Positions 43,124 to 52,147 are shown, counted from the first letter of the stretch. The stretch is DNA of 64,000 bases from Arcobacter sp. CECT 8983 (GCF_004118855.1 NZ_PDKF01000008.1:124001-188000); one strand, 5' to 3'. The notes: generated by a model from the sequence alone, not told the origin. Translations and numbers: made by a program.

Positions 43124-43517
43124 ACTCTTCAAACTCTTCATCATAGAAGCATCCAAGTTGACAGTGAGTAACTTTTATATCTGAGTTATTGATTGTTGAG
43201 CCTACTTTTCTTAGACTTGCGCCTTTATCTCTTGCTGTGTACCAAGCTATTTCACAATCTATTTTTTTATCTTGCACAAAGTTTCTTGAAAGTTTGTCAT
43301 ATATATTGTCATCAAGTTCAGAAAAAGATATTTTTCCAAATACTCCTAATTCGCAGTTTGTAATTTTTATATTCATTGACTTTGTAACTTGTGCCATATC
43401 TTTAGGTTTCATACCTATTAGTCTTGCAACTTTAAAAGCTTTTAGACAAGATAATTTACCTTCTTCATCAAGATTTGTTAATAGTAATTCTCTTTGAATA
43501 TTGTCAAGTTTTTTCAT
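43110..43517 (-). CDS. Protein with internal duplication of a C(E/Q)LG-x-F motif module
   Basis: 135 residues consisting of two similar halves. Half 1 reads ...AFKVARLIGMKP..., IKITNCELGVFG; half 2 reads ...IAWYTARDKGAS..., IKVTHCQLGCFYD. Each is a helix-turn-helix-like stretch followed by a beta segment with a conserved Cys and the pattern CxLGxF. I recall comparable modules in small proteins linked to molybdenum/formate metabolism regulators, but cannot name a family with confidence. The strand upstream has TATAAT around 43553 and a minus-strand terminator at 43614. Co-transcribed with the HAD gene. Confidence 0.6.
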   Translation of the reverse strand: MKKLDNIQRELLLTNLDEEGKLSCLKAFKVARLIGMKPKDMAQVTKSMNIKITNCELGVFGKISFSELDDNIYDKLSRNFVQDKKIDCEIAWYTARDKGASLRKVGSTINNSDIKVTHCQLGCFYDEEFEEYDDK

Positions 43518-43613
43518 TAAGTTATATTGCCTTAAAATTTTTTGAAATTATATAATTATATCATAACATACATGTAGCAAATGTGATACTTTTGTACAAT
43601 TTTTGAAATATTT

Positions 43614-43650
43614 AAAAAAAAAAGCAGAGCAAGGAGAAAGCTCTGCTTTT
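43614..43650 (-). terminator. Strong minus-strand intrinsic terminator
   Basis: Perfect stem AAAAGCAGAGC / GCTCTGCTTTT with a 9-base loop that reads TTTCTCCTT on the minus strand, followed by ten U in that direction. It ends the predicted small RNA and possibly LOG-gene read-through. Confidence 0.85.
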
Positions 43651-43708
43651 AAGGAGATTGTTTTATTCGCAAAAATGCTATGAGTAGGTTCGCTGCTACT
43701 CATTGCTT
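43614..43708 (-). ncRNA. Predicted ~95-nt small RNA with two CUCCUU sites
   Basis: On the minus strand a TATAAT (43720-43715) is followed by a 5' hairpin (AATGAGTAG ... CTACTCATAGCATT, about 43703-43671), a single-stranded linker containing AATCTCCTTAAAA (about 43658-43646), and the terminator hairpin whose loop is TTTCTCCTT. No reading frame is present. Two exposed CUCCUU stretches would base-pair with Shine-Dalgarno sequences (AAGGAG), as pyrimidine-rich loops do in known trans-acting sRNAs. The start and end are predicted, not observed; it could instead be the 3' UTR of the LOG gene. Confidence 0.45.
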
Positions 43709-43752
43709 AATAAAATTATAATAGTTAAGTATTAATGAGCAGTAACAAAAAA

Positions 43753-44337
43753 TTAACAGTTTGTTAATGCTTTTAAAATCTCCCATTTACTCTTTGGGGG
43801 TTCATAATTAATAAACCCTTTATAAATCTCCTTTATATCATCACTTACTATAATTGAATCGAAATGTTCTTTTAGCATAAAACCTTCATTTACAGCTGTT
43901 TGTAAAAATGCTAATAAATTATCATAATATCCATTTATATTAAAAAAAGCACAAGGTTTTTGTGTATATCCTACTTGAATAGAAGTTAATATTTCAGAAA
44001 TCTCTTCTAAAGTACCACATCCTCCAGGAAAGGCTATAAAAGCATCTGAAAGTTCTTCCATTTGGGCTTTTCTTTCTCTCATATTATTTACTTTAATAAG
44101 ATTTGAAAGTTTTTCATTTTCTAACTCTTTTGTTGCAAGGTCATGGGTTATTACTCCATATACAGAAATATTTTGTTTTAATGCATAGTTTGAAATAATT
44201 CCCATAAGACCAGCTTTACTTCCTCCATAAACTATAGAGCAGTTTTGTTTGGCTAAATAATCAACCATTTGTAAAGCTGTAGTTCTATATATCTCATTTT
44301 TACCAAAATTTGAGCCACAATATATTGCAATATTCAT
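43753..44337 (-). CDS. LOG family protein (nucleotide 5'-monophosphate phosphoribohydrolase type)
   Basis: 194 residues with the 'lysine decarboxylase-like' LOG signature: YCGSNFGKNEIY, GGSKAGLMGIIS, and PGGCGTLEEI (catalytic PGGxGTxxE), with the MRERKAQM arginine motif. LOG enzymes cleave ribose 5-phosphate from nucleotide monophosphates (cytokinin activation in plants, purine turnover in bacteria). The start abuts the stop of the RND gene, so it is the terminal gene of the mla-RND operon. No functional link to lipid transport is known to me. Confidence 0.9.
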   Translation of the reverse strand: MNIAIYCGSNFGKNEIYRTTALQMVDYLAKQNCSIVYGGSKAGLMGIISNYALKQNISVYGVITHDLATKELENEKLSNLIKVNNMRERKAQMEELSDAFIAFPGGCGTLEEISEILTSIQVGYTQKPCAFFNINGYYDNLLAFLQTAVNEGFMLKEHFDSIIVSDDIKEIYKGFINYEPPKSKWEILKALTNC

Positions 44338-46830
44338 TTAGTGGCTATTCCTAGGTTCTTTGTTACCATAAGGCTTTGTAAGAATTAATAATTTTGGAAG
44401 TAAAAGTAAAGCAGAGCTTAAAATAGTTGCCATTACAATAACTGTTAATAATCCAAAATAAATAGTAGGAATAAGGTTAGATAAAACTAATATTGAGAAA
44501 CCAACAATTACTACTAAAGAAGTATAAGTCATAGCATAACCGATACTTTCGTGACTTCTTTTCATAGCTTCCACATAGTTATGGTCTTTTTTATACTCTT
44601 CATGGAATCTGTGAATATAGTGAATTGTATCATCTACACCTATACCAATAGAAATAGCAGCAATAGTAATAGTCATAATATCTAAAGGAATTGTAAGCCA
44701 TCCCATAATTCCAAAGATAATAGAAATAGGAACAATATTTGCTAAAATGGCAATACTTGCTATTTTAAATGACTTAAATAAAATTAAAAACATTATAAAT
44801 AAAATTACAACTACAAAACCTAGAGTTTTAATTTGTGAATCAAATAGTGATTGCAGCATATTGTTATATAAAACCATTAAGTTTGATAATCTAAATTCTA
44901 CACTTGAACTATTTATCACAGCTGGAAGTTCATTGTTTATTCTTTTTAAAAGCTCATCTCTTCTTAATTTTGGATTTGAATCAATAATTCTTGTGGTAAC
45001 CCTTGCTTGATTATGTTCAATATTTATATATGGACTTAAAATTATCTTTTTATATTTTTCAGGAAGTTTTTTATAAAGTAGGGCAAGAGTAAAACTATCT
45101 AACTCTTTTCCTTCATTTAAAGTTTTACCAACTTTTAAAAGGGTTGCTAAAGATTGAACTTTTCCTATTTCATCGATAGATTCTAAATAATTGTGTACTC
45201 TTAAAATTATATTTAGTTTATCTCTTGTAAACCAGTATTGTTCATCATTTTTATCAATGGCAAACTCATCTTCAAAAGAGTCAAAACTAGAATTATCAGT
45301 AGTTTCTTTAGCTTCCTCTTTTTCTTTTTCCTTGAAAGTAATTACAACATCTAAAGGAGTAGTTCCACCTAGCTTTTCATCGATTACTTTCATTCCTTTA
45401 TATATTTGAGTTGATTCTTTAAAATAGTTAATAAAACTATTTTCAACTATAAGTTTAGAAGCTCCTGTTAGTGAAAAAACTACAACTAGAATACTTGCAA
45501 GAATAATTTTTTTACCATGGAATTCTACAAGATATTTTGATAATGCAATTATATTTAGCTTGAAGTTAGATTCTTTTGGACTTTTGATTTTCTTTAATAA
45601 TATCAAGATAGCTGGAAAAACTATAAATGAGATGATTAAAGAAATAGCAATCCCTGTACTCATCATCCAACCTAGATTTTTAACTGGTTGAATACCTGAT
45701 AAAACCAATGAACCAAAACCTGCAATAGTAGTTATAATTGCAAAAAAAGATGGATTTAGTTTTGAAAGAATAGTGTTTATAACTAACTTATATTGTGAAG
45801 AGTTAGGATAGATAGAACTAAGTTCTCTATATCTTACAATTAAGTGTAAAACAATAGATATAGTAATAATTAATTGTAAAGCAATAAAGTTAGAAGAGAT
45901 AACTGTCACTTCCCAAGCAAAGAAACCTAATGCTCCCGTTGTAGAAACTACTGAAAGAGTACAAATTAACAACGGTAAAGTTATCCAAACTATTTGTCTA
46001 AAGATAATCCATAAAATAAGTATTAAAAGTAAAATTAAAGTTGAGCCATAGATAACTAAATCATTTTTTACAAAAGTGATAATATCATCAGCAATCATAT
46101 TTACCCCACCTAAGAAGAGGGAAGCATCATCTTTATATTTTGCAATATTTGCTCTTATGTCTTTTATTGTTTGACTATTTTCTTCTCTTTGTTTATCCCT
46201 AAAGATTTTAAAATCTGCTTGAATTTTATTTAATTGTTCTTCTTCTTTTTGAGATAATGAATGTTCTCTTTTCTTATCTAAAAGTGTTTTTCTTTTATCA
46301 ATAAATTCAAAATACTCTTTATTTTCTTTAAGATTTAAAACAAGAGCAGTTGTTTTAAAATCAGAACTAACTAAGGCGTTTTTATATAATTCAGAGGTTA
46401 AAAACTCTTCTTTTACGAGTTTTTTATCTGGATTACTATTTTCTAAAGTTCTTATGTTATCAACAAGTTTTGTTAACTTTTGAACAGGAGATTCAAGTAA
46501 AGGAACATTTAAAATAGAAGTAACTGAAGCAATATTTTCTATTTGAGTTAGTTCCTCAGATAGTTTTTTTAACTCTTTTAATGTTTCATCATTAAGTAAA
46601 TCTTTTTTTGGAGAATAAGTAACAAGTAAAAAATCAGGATTATAATATAGTTTAGAAACTTTTCTAGCAAATTGTAAATCTTTATCATTATCAAGTAATA
46701 AGGTTTCAGAAGAAGCATCTATTTCTAATTTAGTAGAGTAATATCCTAAGAATATTACTCCTAATAATAATATGAAAACTGTTTTAAATGGATGTTTAAT
46801 AACAGTTAAATCAAAAAACTTTTTGGTCAT
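44338..46830 (-). CDS. RND-superfamily transporter (MMPL/HpnN-like)
   Basis: 830 residues with twelve predicted membrane helices in the RND 1+5+1+5 layout: TM1 at about 16-33, a large periplasmic loop, a five-helix bundle around 255-425, TM7 near 445, a second loop and a bundle near 660-815. The TM4/TM10-type segments (TIAAISIGIGVDDTIHYIHRFHEE) and the SSD-like part match the hydrophobe/MMPL branch, not AcrB. It directly follows mlaC and mlaA genes, so I infer a phospholipid or other lipid transporter that uses MlaA/MlaC-type partners in place of the MlaFEDB ABC complex. Confidence 0.9.
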   Translation of the reverse strand: MTKKFFDLTVIKHPFKTVFILLLGVIFLGYYSTKLEIDASSETLLLDNDKDLQFARKVSKLYYNPDFLLVTYSPKKDLLNDETLKELKKLSEELTQIENIASVTSILNVPLLESPVQKLTKLVDNIRTLENSNPDKKLVKEEFLTSELYKNALVSSDFKTTALVLNLKENKEYFEFIDKRKTLLDKKREHSLSQKEEEQLNKIQADFKIFRDKQREENSQTIKDIRANIAKYKDDASLFLGGVNMIADDIITFVKNDLVIYGSTLILLLILILWIIFRQIVWITLPLLICTLSVVSTTGALGFFAWEVTVISSNFIALQLIITISIVLHLIVRYRELSSIYPNSSQYKLVINTILSKLNPSFFAIITTIAGFGSLVLSGIQPVKNLGWMMSTGIAISLIISFIVFPAILILLKKIKSPKESNFKLNIIALSKYLVEFHGKKIILASILVVVFSLTGASKLIVENSFINYFKESTQIYKGMKVIDEKLGGTTPLDVVITFKEKEKEEAKETTDNSSFDSFEDEFAIDKNDEQYWFTRDKLNIILRVHNYLESIDEIGKVQSLATLLKVGKTLNEGKELDSFTLALLYKKLPEKYKKIILSPYINIEHNQARVTTRIIDSNPKLRRDELLKRINNELPAVINSSSVEFRLSNLMVLYNNMLQSLFDSQIKTLGFVVVILFIMFLILFKSFKIASIAILANIVPISIIFGIMGWLTIPLDIMTITIAAISIGIGVDDTIHYIHRFHEEYKKDHNYVEAMKRSHESIGYAMTYTSLVVIVGFSILVLSNLIPTIYFGLLTVIVMATILSSALLLLPKLLILTKPYGNKEPRNSH

Positions 46831-46835
46831 CTTAT

Positions 46836-47408
46836 CTATTTTTTACTATTTAAGTTTTTGAATAGTTCATCTAAAGATTTATCTTTTAAAAATCCTGCAA
46901 ATTGTTGTCTGTAAGTTTGAATAATACTTACTCCAAGTAGATTGATATCATAAATCTTCCATTCATTTTCTTCTTTTTGATAAAATTTATAGTTGATATC
47001 AAAATTCTCTTTTTCTCCAATAAGTACAGTATTAAGTACTACTCTATTTTTCTTTGGTTCTTCTATTCCAAGAAACTTGATTTTTTGATTTGTATATAAA
47101 TCAAGTTTATGTAAATATGAGTTTTTTAAAACTTTAGTAAATAAAGTTGTAAACTCTTCTTTTTTTCCACTTGAAAGAGTATTCCATTCTTTTCCCAATG
47201 ATAATCTAGCCATTAAAGTATAATCAAAGATAGGGTCCATTATAGAAACTATCTTTTCATTTTTATCTTCTTTTTTTATCTGATCATTTTTTAAAATAGA
47301 AAGTACTTCATTTACTTGTTTAACCATATATGGTTCTATCTCTTCTTTATTTACTGCGAATAGTAATGTTGCAGAAATTAGAAATACTAGAAAATATTTT
47401 TTTAACAT
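46836..47408 (-). CDS. mlaC: MlaC/Ttg2D-type periplasmic lipid-binding protein
   Basis: 190 residues. Signal peptide about 1-18 (LLFA-VNKEE); the mature part shows the MlaC fold features MDPIFDYTLMARLSLGKEWNTLS, FTTLFTKVLKNSYLHKLD and the late IYDINLLGVSIIQTYRQQF that is diagnostic of the family. MlaC shuttles phospholipids between MlaA at the outer membrane and the inner-membrane transporter. It lies 3 bp after mlaA and 5 bp before the RND gene, strong evidence for one pathway. Confidence 0.92.
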   Translation of the reverse strand: MLKKYFLVFLISATLLFAVNKEEIEPYMVKQVNEVLSILKNDQIKKEDKNEKIVSIMDPIFDYTLMARLSLGKEWNTLSSGKKEEFTTLFTKVLKNSYLHKLDLYTNQKIKFLGIEEPKKNRVVLNTVLIGEKENFDINYKFYQKEENEWKIYDINLLGVSIIQTYRQQFAGFLKDKSLDELFKNLNSKK

Positions 47409-47411
47409 CGA

Positions 47412-48143
47412 TTATTCCTTAATTTCTTTTTCTCTTCTTTGATTGTATGCATTTTTAAGTAATGAATACAAGTCTATTGCATCTTTTGTAAATGCTTCAT
47501 ATCTTCCTTGGTTTAAAGAGATATTATTTACAATATTTACTGTTTGAATTCCTATAGTTTTTTCTGTTCTATTTGGTATTTTGTAGTCTAATGAACCTGT
47601 ATCTGTTAATGGAGATATATAACCATCGGCAACTAAACCAAAAGTATCTCTTAGGTTTGATGGGCCTAAAAATGGTAGTACTAAATGGAATCCTTCACCT
47701 GCACCATAAAAACCAAGGGTTTGACCAAAATCTTCATCTCTTTGCTTTAAATTCATTTTTGTTGCAGGATCCATTAATCCAGCTATACCAACAGTAGAAT
47801 TTATTGCAAATCTACCTAATTCTTCCAGTGCATAGTCAAATTTCAATTGAAGAATATTGTTTACAAATCTAATTGGAAATTTAATATTATCAATAAAGTT
47901 TGAAATACCAGTTCTAGCAACCTTTGGTACAACCTTTGCATATCCATCTGCAGTGGGTTCTAATACATTTAAATAAATATAATGATTAAAAGATGTCATT
48001 GCACGATTATATCCTGCAAGTGGATCAAAACTCTCTTTAGGAGTAGTGAATTCACTAAATTCATCGTTTAAATCATCTTTTTCTAATTCTTGAGCAAAAC
48101 TAATGCTAACAACCATTAAAAAAAGTATAATTAACTTTTTCAT
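47412..48143 (-). CDS. mlaA: MlaA/VacJ family outer-membrane lipid asymmetry protein
   Basis: 243 residues with the family landmarks DPLAGYNRAMTSFNHYIYLNV, GISNFIDNIKFPIRFVNNIL, LGRFAINSTVGIAGLMDPA and FGQTLGFYGAGEGFHLVLPFLGPSNLRD. MlaA removes phospholipids from the outer leaflet. The N-terminal signal peptide (about 1-17, SISFA-QELE) has no Cys at the cleavage site, so unlike E. coli MlaA it is not a lipoprotein. First gene of mlaA-mlaC-RND-LOG. Confidence 0.92.
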   Translation of the reverse strand: MKKLIILFLMVVSISFAQELEKDDLNDEFSEFTTPKESFDPLAGYNRAMTSFNHYIYLNVLEPTADGYAKVVPKVARTGISNFIDNIKFPIRFVNNILQLKFDYALEELGRFAINSTVGIAGLMDPATKMNLKQRDEDFGQTLGFYGAGEGFHLVLPFLGPSNLRDTFGLVADGYISPLTDTGSLDYKIPNRTEKTIGIQTVNIVNNISLNQGRYEAFTKDAIDLYSLLKNAYNQRREKEIKE

Positions 48144-48212
48144 TTTAACTTTTCCTTGTGTGTGTGTAAAGAAAGATAGAATAGCTAAAAATATTATAAA
48201 AAAAGCTTAATA

Positions 48213-49058
48213 TTATAAATAGTTATTAAGTAAACTTATAGCTTGTAACGGATCTACTTGAATACCATGTATTCTAAAGGAAAAGTGTAAATGAGGTCCT
48301 GTAACTCTTCCTGTATTTCCACTTAATCCAAGGATTTCTCCTTTTTTTATGTAATCACCTTTTTTATAATTCATTTTACTTAAGTGGTAGTAACCAGAGT
48401 AGATACCATTTCCATGATCAATTACAATAGAGTTTCCAGCATAAAATCTGTGTTTTGCAATGACAACTTTTCCATTATTAATTGCTTTTATTTTTGTACC
48501 TACTTTTGCTCTATAATCTGTTCCACTGTGGTATGATTTTAAACTTCCATTATAAACTCTTTTTTTGCCAAAATCACTTGTAATCTTAGTTTCAAGTGGA
48601 TATATAAACTTATCTTTTATATATAATTTAGGAGTTGTTGTTTTATATATTTTCATTGCTTCTTCATATTCTTTAGAAACGCGTTGTTTATTTTTTTTAC
48701 TTAAAATAACTTTCGAACTATCTACATTTATAACTTCACTTTTATAGTTTCCATCAATTACTTCAATAGGAATACCTTTAAAAACCTTTTTTCTATCTTC
48801 AATATAGGAAATTATTATTTTATATTTTTTAAGTTTTTTGTAATAAGAGATTGGAATTAAAGCATAATAACTATTTTTTTCATTTGGAAAGGCAAAAAAG
48901 TTGATATTATGTTTATCTAGAGTTAATTTAGGGTTTTTGATATTCTTTTTAACAATCTTAAGGAAAATAGTATTTGCATTTTCTACTTTTTTTGAAGAAA
49001 CTTCAATAGCAAATAGGAATTGATTTATTATAAATAAAAGTAAAAGTATTTTTTTCAT
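48213..49058 (-). CDS. M23-family peptidoglycan endopeptidase
   Basis: 281 residues. Signal peptide about 1-17; an N-terminal domain (about 18-150) of beta character; then the LytM/M23 domain with KSYHSGTDYRAKVGTKIKA, IDHGNGIYSGYYHL and GNTGRVTGPHLHFSF. The zinc ligands are His (YHSGTD), Asp in the same motif and His (HLHF). Such proteins cleave peptide crosslinks and set cell shape in Campylobacterota (helical-shape Csd-type). The second catalytic His (GYYHL) is present, so it is likely active. Single gene downstream of nothing; intergenic gap 70 bp from mlaA. Confidence 0.92.
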   Translation of the reverse strand: MKKILLLLFIINQFLFAIEVSSKKVENANTIFLKIVKKNIKNPKLTLDKHNINFFAFPNEKNSYYALIPISYYKKLKKYKIIISYIEDRKKVFKGIPIEVIDGNYKSEVINVDSSKVILSKKNKQRVSKEYEEAMKIYKTTTPKLYIKDKFIYPLETKITSDFGKKRVYNGSLKSYHSGTDYRAKVGTKIKAINNGKVVIAKHRFYAGNSIVIDHGNGIYSGYYHLSKMNYKKGDYIKKGEILGLSGNTGRVTGPHLHFSFRIHGIQVDPLQAISLLNNYL

Positions 49059-49153
49059 GAAATAATCTTATCAAAAAAATATTATTACTATCTTATAAAG
49101 CTATTATAACAAAAAGGGTATAATACGCAAAAATTAAAGTTTATGGAGTTTTT

Positions 49154-49861
49154 ATGGGTAGAGCCTTTGAATATCGAAAAGCAGCAAAAATGAAAAGATG
49201 GGGAAATATGTCAAGAGTTTTCCCAAAACTAGCAAAAGCAATCGAAATTGCAGCAAAAGCAGGAGGTGGTGATCCTGAAATGAACCCAGCATTAAGAACA
49301 GCTATTCTTAATGCAAAAGCGCAAAACTTACCAAAAGCAAATATTGAAGCAGCCATTAAAAGAGCTACAGGAAAAGATGCAAAAAACTATACAGATGTTA
49401 ACTTCGAAGGTAAGGGACCTCATGGTGTTCTTATTTTTGTAGAGTGTGCAACTGATAATAATACAAGAACTGTTGCAAATGTAAAAATGCATTTTAATAA
49501 AAATGGCGGTCAAGTTGTTCCAACTGGTTCTTTAGAATTTATGTTTGATAGACGTGCAATTTTTGAGTTTGATATGCCAGATATGGATTTAGAAGAGTTA
49601 GAGTTAGAACTTATTGATTCTGGTCTTGAAGAGCTTGAAGAAGAGGATGGACTTTGTATTGCACTTGCAGATTATACTGATTTTGGTAATATGAGTACAA
49701 AATTTGAAGAGCTTGGTATTGAACTTAAAAAAGCTGAGTTAAAAAGAATTTCAAACAATCCTCAAACATTTACAGAAGAACAACAAGAAGAGATTGGAAA
49801 ACTATTAGAGAAGCTTGAAGATGACGATGATGTTCAAGCAGTATTTACTAATATGGAGTAA
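49154..49861 (+). CDS. yebC: YebC/PmpR-family protein
   Basis: 235 residues. Recognised by [21 protein letters not shown] (first part), the [18 protein letters not shown] segment, [23 protein letters not shown], and GSLEFMFDR. YebC/TACO1 proteins are DNA-binding-like factors; recent work links them to translation of difficult proline stretches. The variant start GRAFEYRK (not AGHSKW) is the type common in Campylobacterota. Strong promoter-like TATAAT near 49120 and single-gene unit; terminator downstream at 49863. Confidence 0.94.
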   Translation: MGRAFEYRKAAKMKRWGNMSRVFPKLAKAIEIAAKAGGGDPEMNPALRTAILNAKAQNLPKANIEAAIKRATGKDAKNYTDVNFEGKGPHGVLIFVECATDNNTRTVANVKMHFNKNGGQVVPTGSLEFMFDRRAIFEFDMPDMDLEELELELIDSGLEELEEEDGLCIALADYTDFGNMSTKFEELGIELKKAELKRISNNPQTFTEEQQEEIGKLLEKLEDDDDVQAVFTNME

Positions 49862-49862
49862 A

Positions 49863-49892
49863 AAATAACATAGTTTAACTATGTTATTTTTT
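49863..49892. terminator. Bidirectional terminator between yebC and the M48 gene
   Basis: ATAACATAG / CTATGTTAT stem with loop TTTAA, an A-run on the left and T-run on the right, placed between two convergent genes and reaching the stop codon of the minus-strand gene. Confidence 0.8.
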
Positions 49893-50639
49893 TATTTTTA
49901 TATTTTTTATTATATTTTTAATTTTAGTAATTCTAGTTTTTGAACTAGGGTGGGTAGAAAGAAACTCAATAGTATCTTTTTTACCTTCATTCATATTCTC
50001 CCAAAATTTTACAGCTTCATTTAAATCATATCCTGCTTTGTGCATAAGATAAATTCCTATTTCATCTGCTTCATTTTCTTGCATTCTGCCATAGGGCATT
50101 AAAACTCCATATTGAGAACCTAAACCATATGCAATATTAAAAGATTTTGTGTATTCTGGTGCTTGACTTGCAATTGCAATATTTCCTAAAATTTGAATAC
50201 CTTGTGAAACCATATTTGTACTTATTCTCTCTGCTCCATGCCTAGCAAGAGCATGGGCAATTTCATGGGAAATAACTGTTGCAAGTTGGTCATCATTTTT
50301 AGCAACTTCTAAAATACCGGTATAAACAACAACTTTCCCTCCAGGTAAACAAAAAGCATTTTTAGCTTTATTTTCAATTAGGTTAAATTCCCAATCATAA
50401 TTTTTATTAGCTACTTTTGCTATTTTTTTACCAATCTCTTTTACTCTATTTGAATCTTTTGTATTTTTTATAACTTTTGATTCTTTTAAGGTTTTTTCAT
50501 AACTTTGCTCACCTAATGCTAACTCTTTTTCATCAGAGATTAATATCATTTGACTTCTATTAGTATATGGTGTTTTACTGGTACAGCCAACAATTAATAA
50601 TGCTAAAAAAAGTATTGAAACTATCTGTTTTATTCTCAC
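49884..50639 (-). CDS. M48-family metallopeptidase, lipoprotein (LoiP/YcaL type)
   Basis: 251 residues. Lipobox LIVGC (Cys about residue 19), then a periplasmic zinc protease domain with HExxH in TVISHEIAHALARHGAERIS, third ligand Glu in MQENEADEIGIYLMHKAGYD, and FLSTHPSSKTRI. Single-domain M48B proteases of this type work in outer-membrane protein quality control. The start follows AAGGAGAT by about 5 bp. No partner genes adjoin. Confidence 0.92.
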   Translation of the reverse strand: MRIKQIVSILFLALLIVGCTSKTPYTNRSQMILISDEKELALGEQSYEKTLKESKVIKNTKDSNRVKEIGKKIAKVANKNYDWEFNLIENKAKNAFCLPGGKVVVYTGILEVAKNDDQLATVISHEIAHALARHGAERISTNMVSQGIQILGNIAIASQAPEYTKSFNIAYGLGSQYGVLMPYGRMQENEADEIGIYLMHKAGYDLNEAVKFWENMNEGKKDTIEFLSTHPSSKTRITKIKNIIKNIKIKK

Positions 50640-50732
50640 CTTATCTCCTTTTATGTGTTATTTTATCAAAAAGAAAATTATTTTAAGAAAATTAGAGTAG
50701 AATTATTTTTTTATTTAGGGGATATTTATTAA

Positions 50733-51623
50733 ATGAATCATACGTTAGGAAATATTTTAGGTCTTATAACTATTCTATTGTGGGCATCACTGGCATTATT
50801 TACTGTTTATTCAGGAAAAATTCCTGCTTTTTTATTATTAACAATCTCTTTTTCAGTAGCTTCTGTTATAGGGTTATTAATGTTAAAAAAACAAAGAAGA
50901 AAATTAACTGAGTTATTAAATGTACCCTTAAAGGCCTATTTTATTGGAGTAATTGGCTTATTTGGATATCATTTTTTCTATTTTTTAGCTATTAAAAATG
51001 CACCAGCAGTTGAAGCAAACCTCATTAACTATTTATGGCCTTTATTAATTGTTGTTTTCTCTGCTTTTTTACCAAATGAAAGATTAAAATGGTTTCATAT
51101 AGTAGGGACAATATTAGCACTTAGTGGAGCATTTTTATTAGTATTAAAAGATGGAAGTTTAGAGTTTGATGCAAAATATACTTTAGGTTATACTTTTGCT
51201 TTAATTGCAGCGCTTCTTTGGTCTTCTTATTCTGTGATTTCAAAAACATTAACTCATGTACCAACTTTTGCTGTTACTGGATTTTGTCTTTTAACTGCTA
51301 TATTGTCTTTTATTGCGCATTTAATATTTGAACAAATATATATGCCATCTTTTACTGAGTTTATATCTGCACTTATTTTAGGGCTTGGACCTGTTGGTGG
51401 AGCTTTTTATTTATGGGATTTTGCTTTAAAAAATGGAGATATTAAAATTTTAGGTTCACTTGCTTATTTAGCTCCCTTGTTATCAACCTTATTATTAGTT
51501 TTAGTTGGCATTTCAAATATGACAACTACAATTGCAATTGCTTGTATTTTGATTATATTAGGTTCAATAATTAGTTCAAAACAGTATTTAAGACTTATTA
51601 AAAACTATATATTTAAATCTTAA
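50733..51623 (+). CDS. EamA/DMT-superfamily transporter (YddG-like)
   Basis: 296 residues with ten predicted transmembrane helices and two EamA repeats (first starting GNILGLITILLWASLALF, second near YTLGYTFALIAALLWSSY). The NAPAVEANLINYLWPLLIV segment resembles YddG, an exporter of aromatic amino acids; the substrate here is not determined. Ribosome site is weak (GGGGATATT). The 3' end overlaps the convergent thioesterase-like gene by 11 bp. Confidence 0.85.
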   Translation: MNHTLGNILGLITILLWASLALFTVYSGKIPAFLLLTISFSVASVIGLLMLKKQRRKLTELLNVPLKAYFIGVIGLFGYHFFYFLAIKNAPAVEANLINYLWPLLIVVFSAFLPNERLKWFHIVGTILALSGAFLLVLKDGSLEFDAKYTLGYTFALIAALLWSSYSVISKTLTHVPTFAVTGFCLLTAILSFIAHLIFEQIYMPSFTEFISALILGLGPVGGAFYLWDFALKNGDIKILGSLAYLAPLLSTLLLVLVGISNMTTTIAIACILIILGSIISSKQYLRLIKNYIFKS

Positions 51624-52056
51624 TTACATAAATACCTTCAAAGTCAACACATACTTTTTTATCTTCTATAATTTGAGACTTGATTCTTAAAGAAGCACTT
51701 CCTTTAGAATCAAGTTTCTGCTTTAATCTTTCTATCTCTTCTTTATTTGGAAGAGTAGTTTCGCAATATAACTCTTTTGTCACAGGAGCTCTATATGAAG
51801 TATTACTTTTAATTACAGCTATCATTGTATTTTTAAACTCTAATTGTTCTTCTACAAGTAAATAACAAGCACTCCATCCTGAAATGGTAACTAGAGTACT
51901 TAAGCTTCCTGCAAAACCAGTTTTTTTATCATTGATATTTGGTTCTATTGGCGCTGTTGTAATTAATTTATTCTCTCTTATCTCTTTTGGATTTATTTGC
52001 ATATATTTTGTAAGTGGAATTTGTTTATAAAGTTTTTCTTTTAATTTTTCTAGCAA
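51613..52056 (-). CDS. Hotdog-fold thioesterase-like protein (YiiD C-terminal type)
   Basis: 147 residues. The hotdog core is visible: an N-terminal helix (IPLTKYMQINPKEI), the central NINDKKTGFAGSLSTLVTISGWSACYLLVEEQ helix region with FAGS (catalytic loop type), and beta strands NTMIAVIKSNTSYRAPVTKELYCET and ADGKASLRIKS-like strand. It matches the putative thioesterase domain found at the C-terminus of YiiD/FatA-like proteins, here free-standing. The substrate is unknown. The adjacent large intergenic region upstream contains the acnB control elements. Confidence 0.75.
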   Translation of the reverse strand: MLEKLKEKLYKQIPLTKYMQINPKEIRENKLITTAPIEPNINDKKTGFAGSLSTLVTISGWSACYLLVEEQLEFKNTMIAVIKSNTSYRAPVTKELYCETTLPNKEEIERLKQKLDSKGSASLRIKSQIIEDKKVCVDFEGIYVIKI

Positions 52057-52147
52057 CTTAATCCTTTATATATAAATAGAATTTATTAAAATTATATATT
52101 ATTTTAATTATTTAAGGATAATTAAAAAAAATATTTTAAATAATATA

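Noticed and set aside
43614-43623. Ten-base A/T tract as a phase-variable contingency site
   Set aside because: It lies in an intergenic terminator tail and not in a coding region or promoter spacer.
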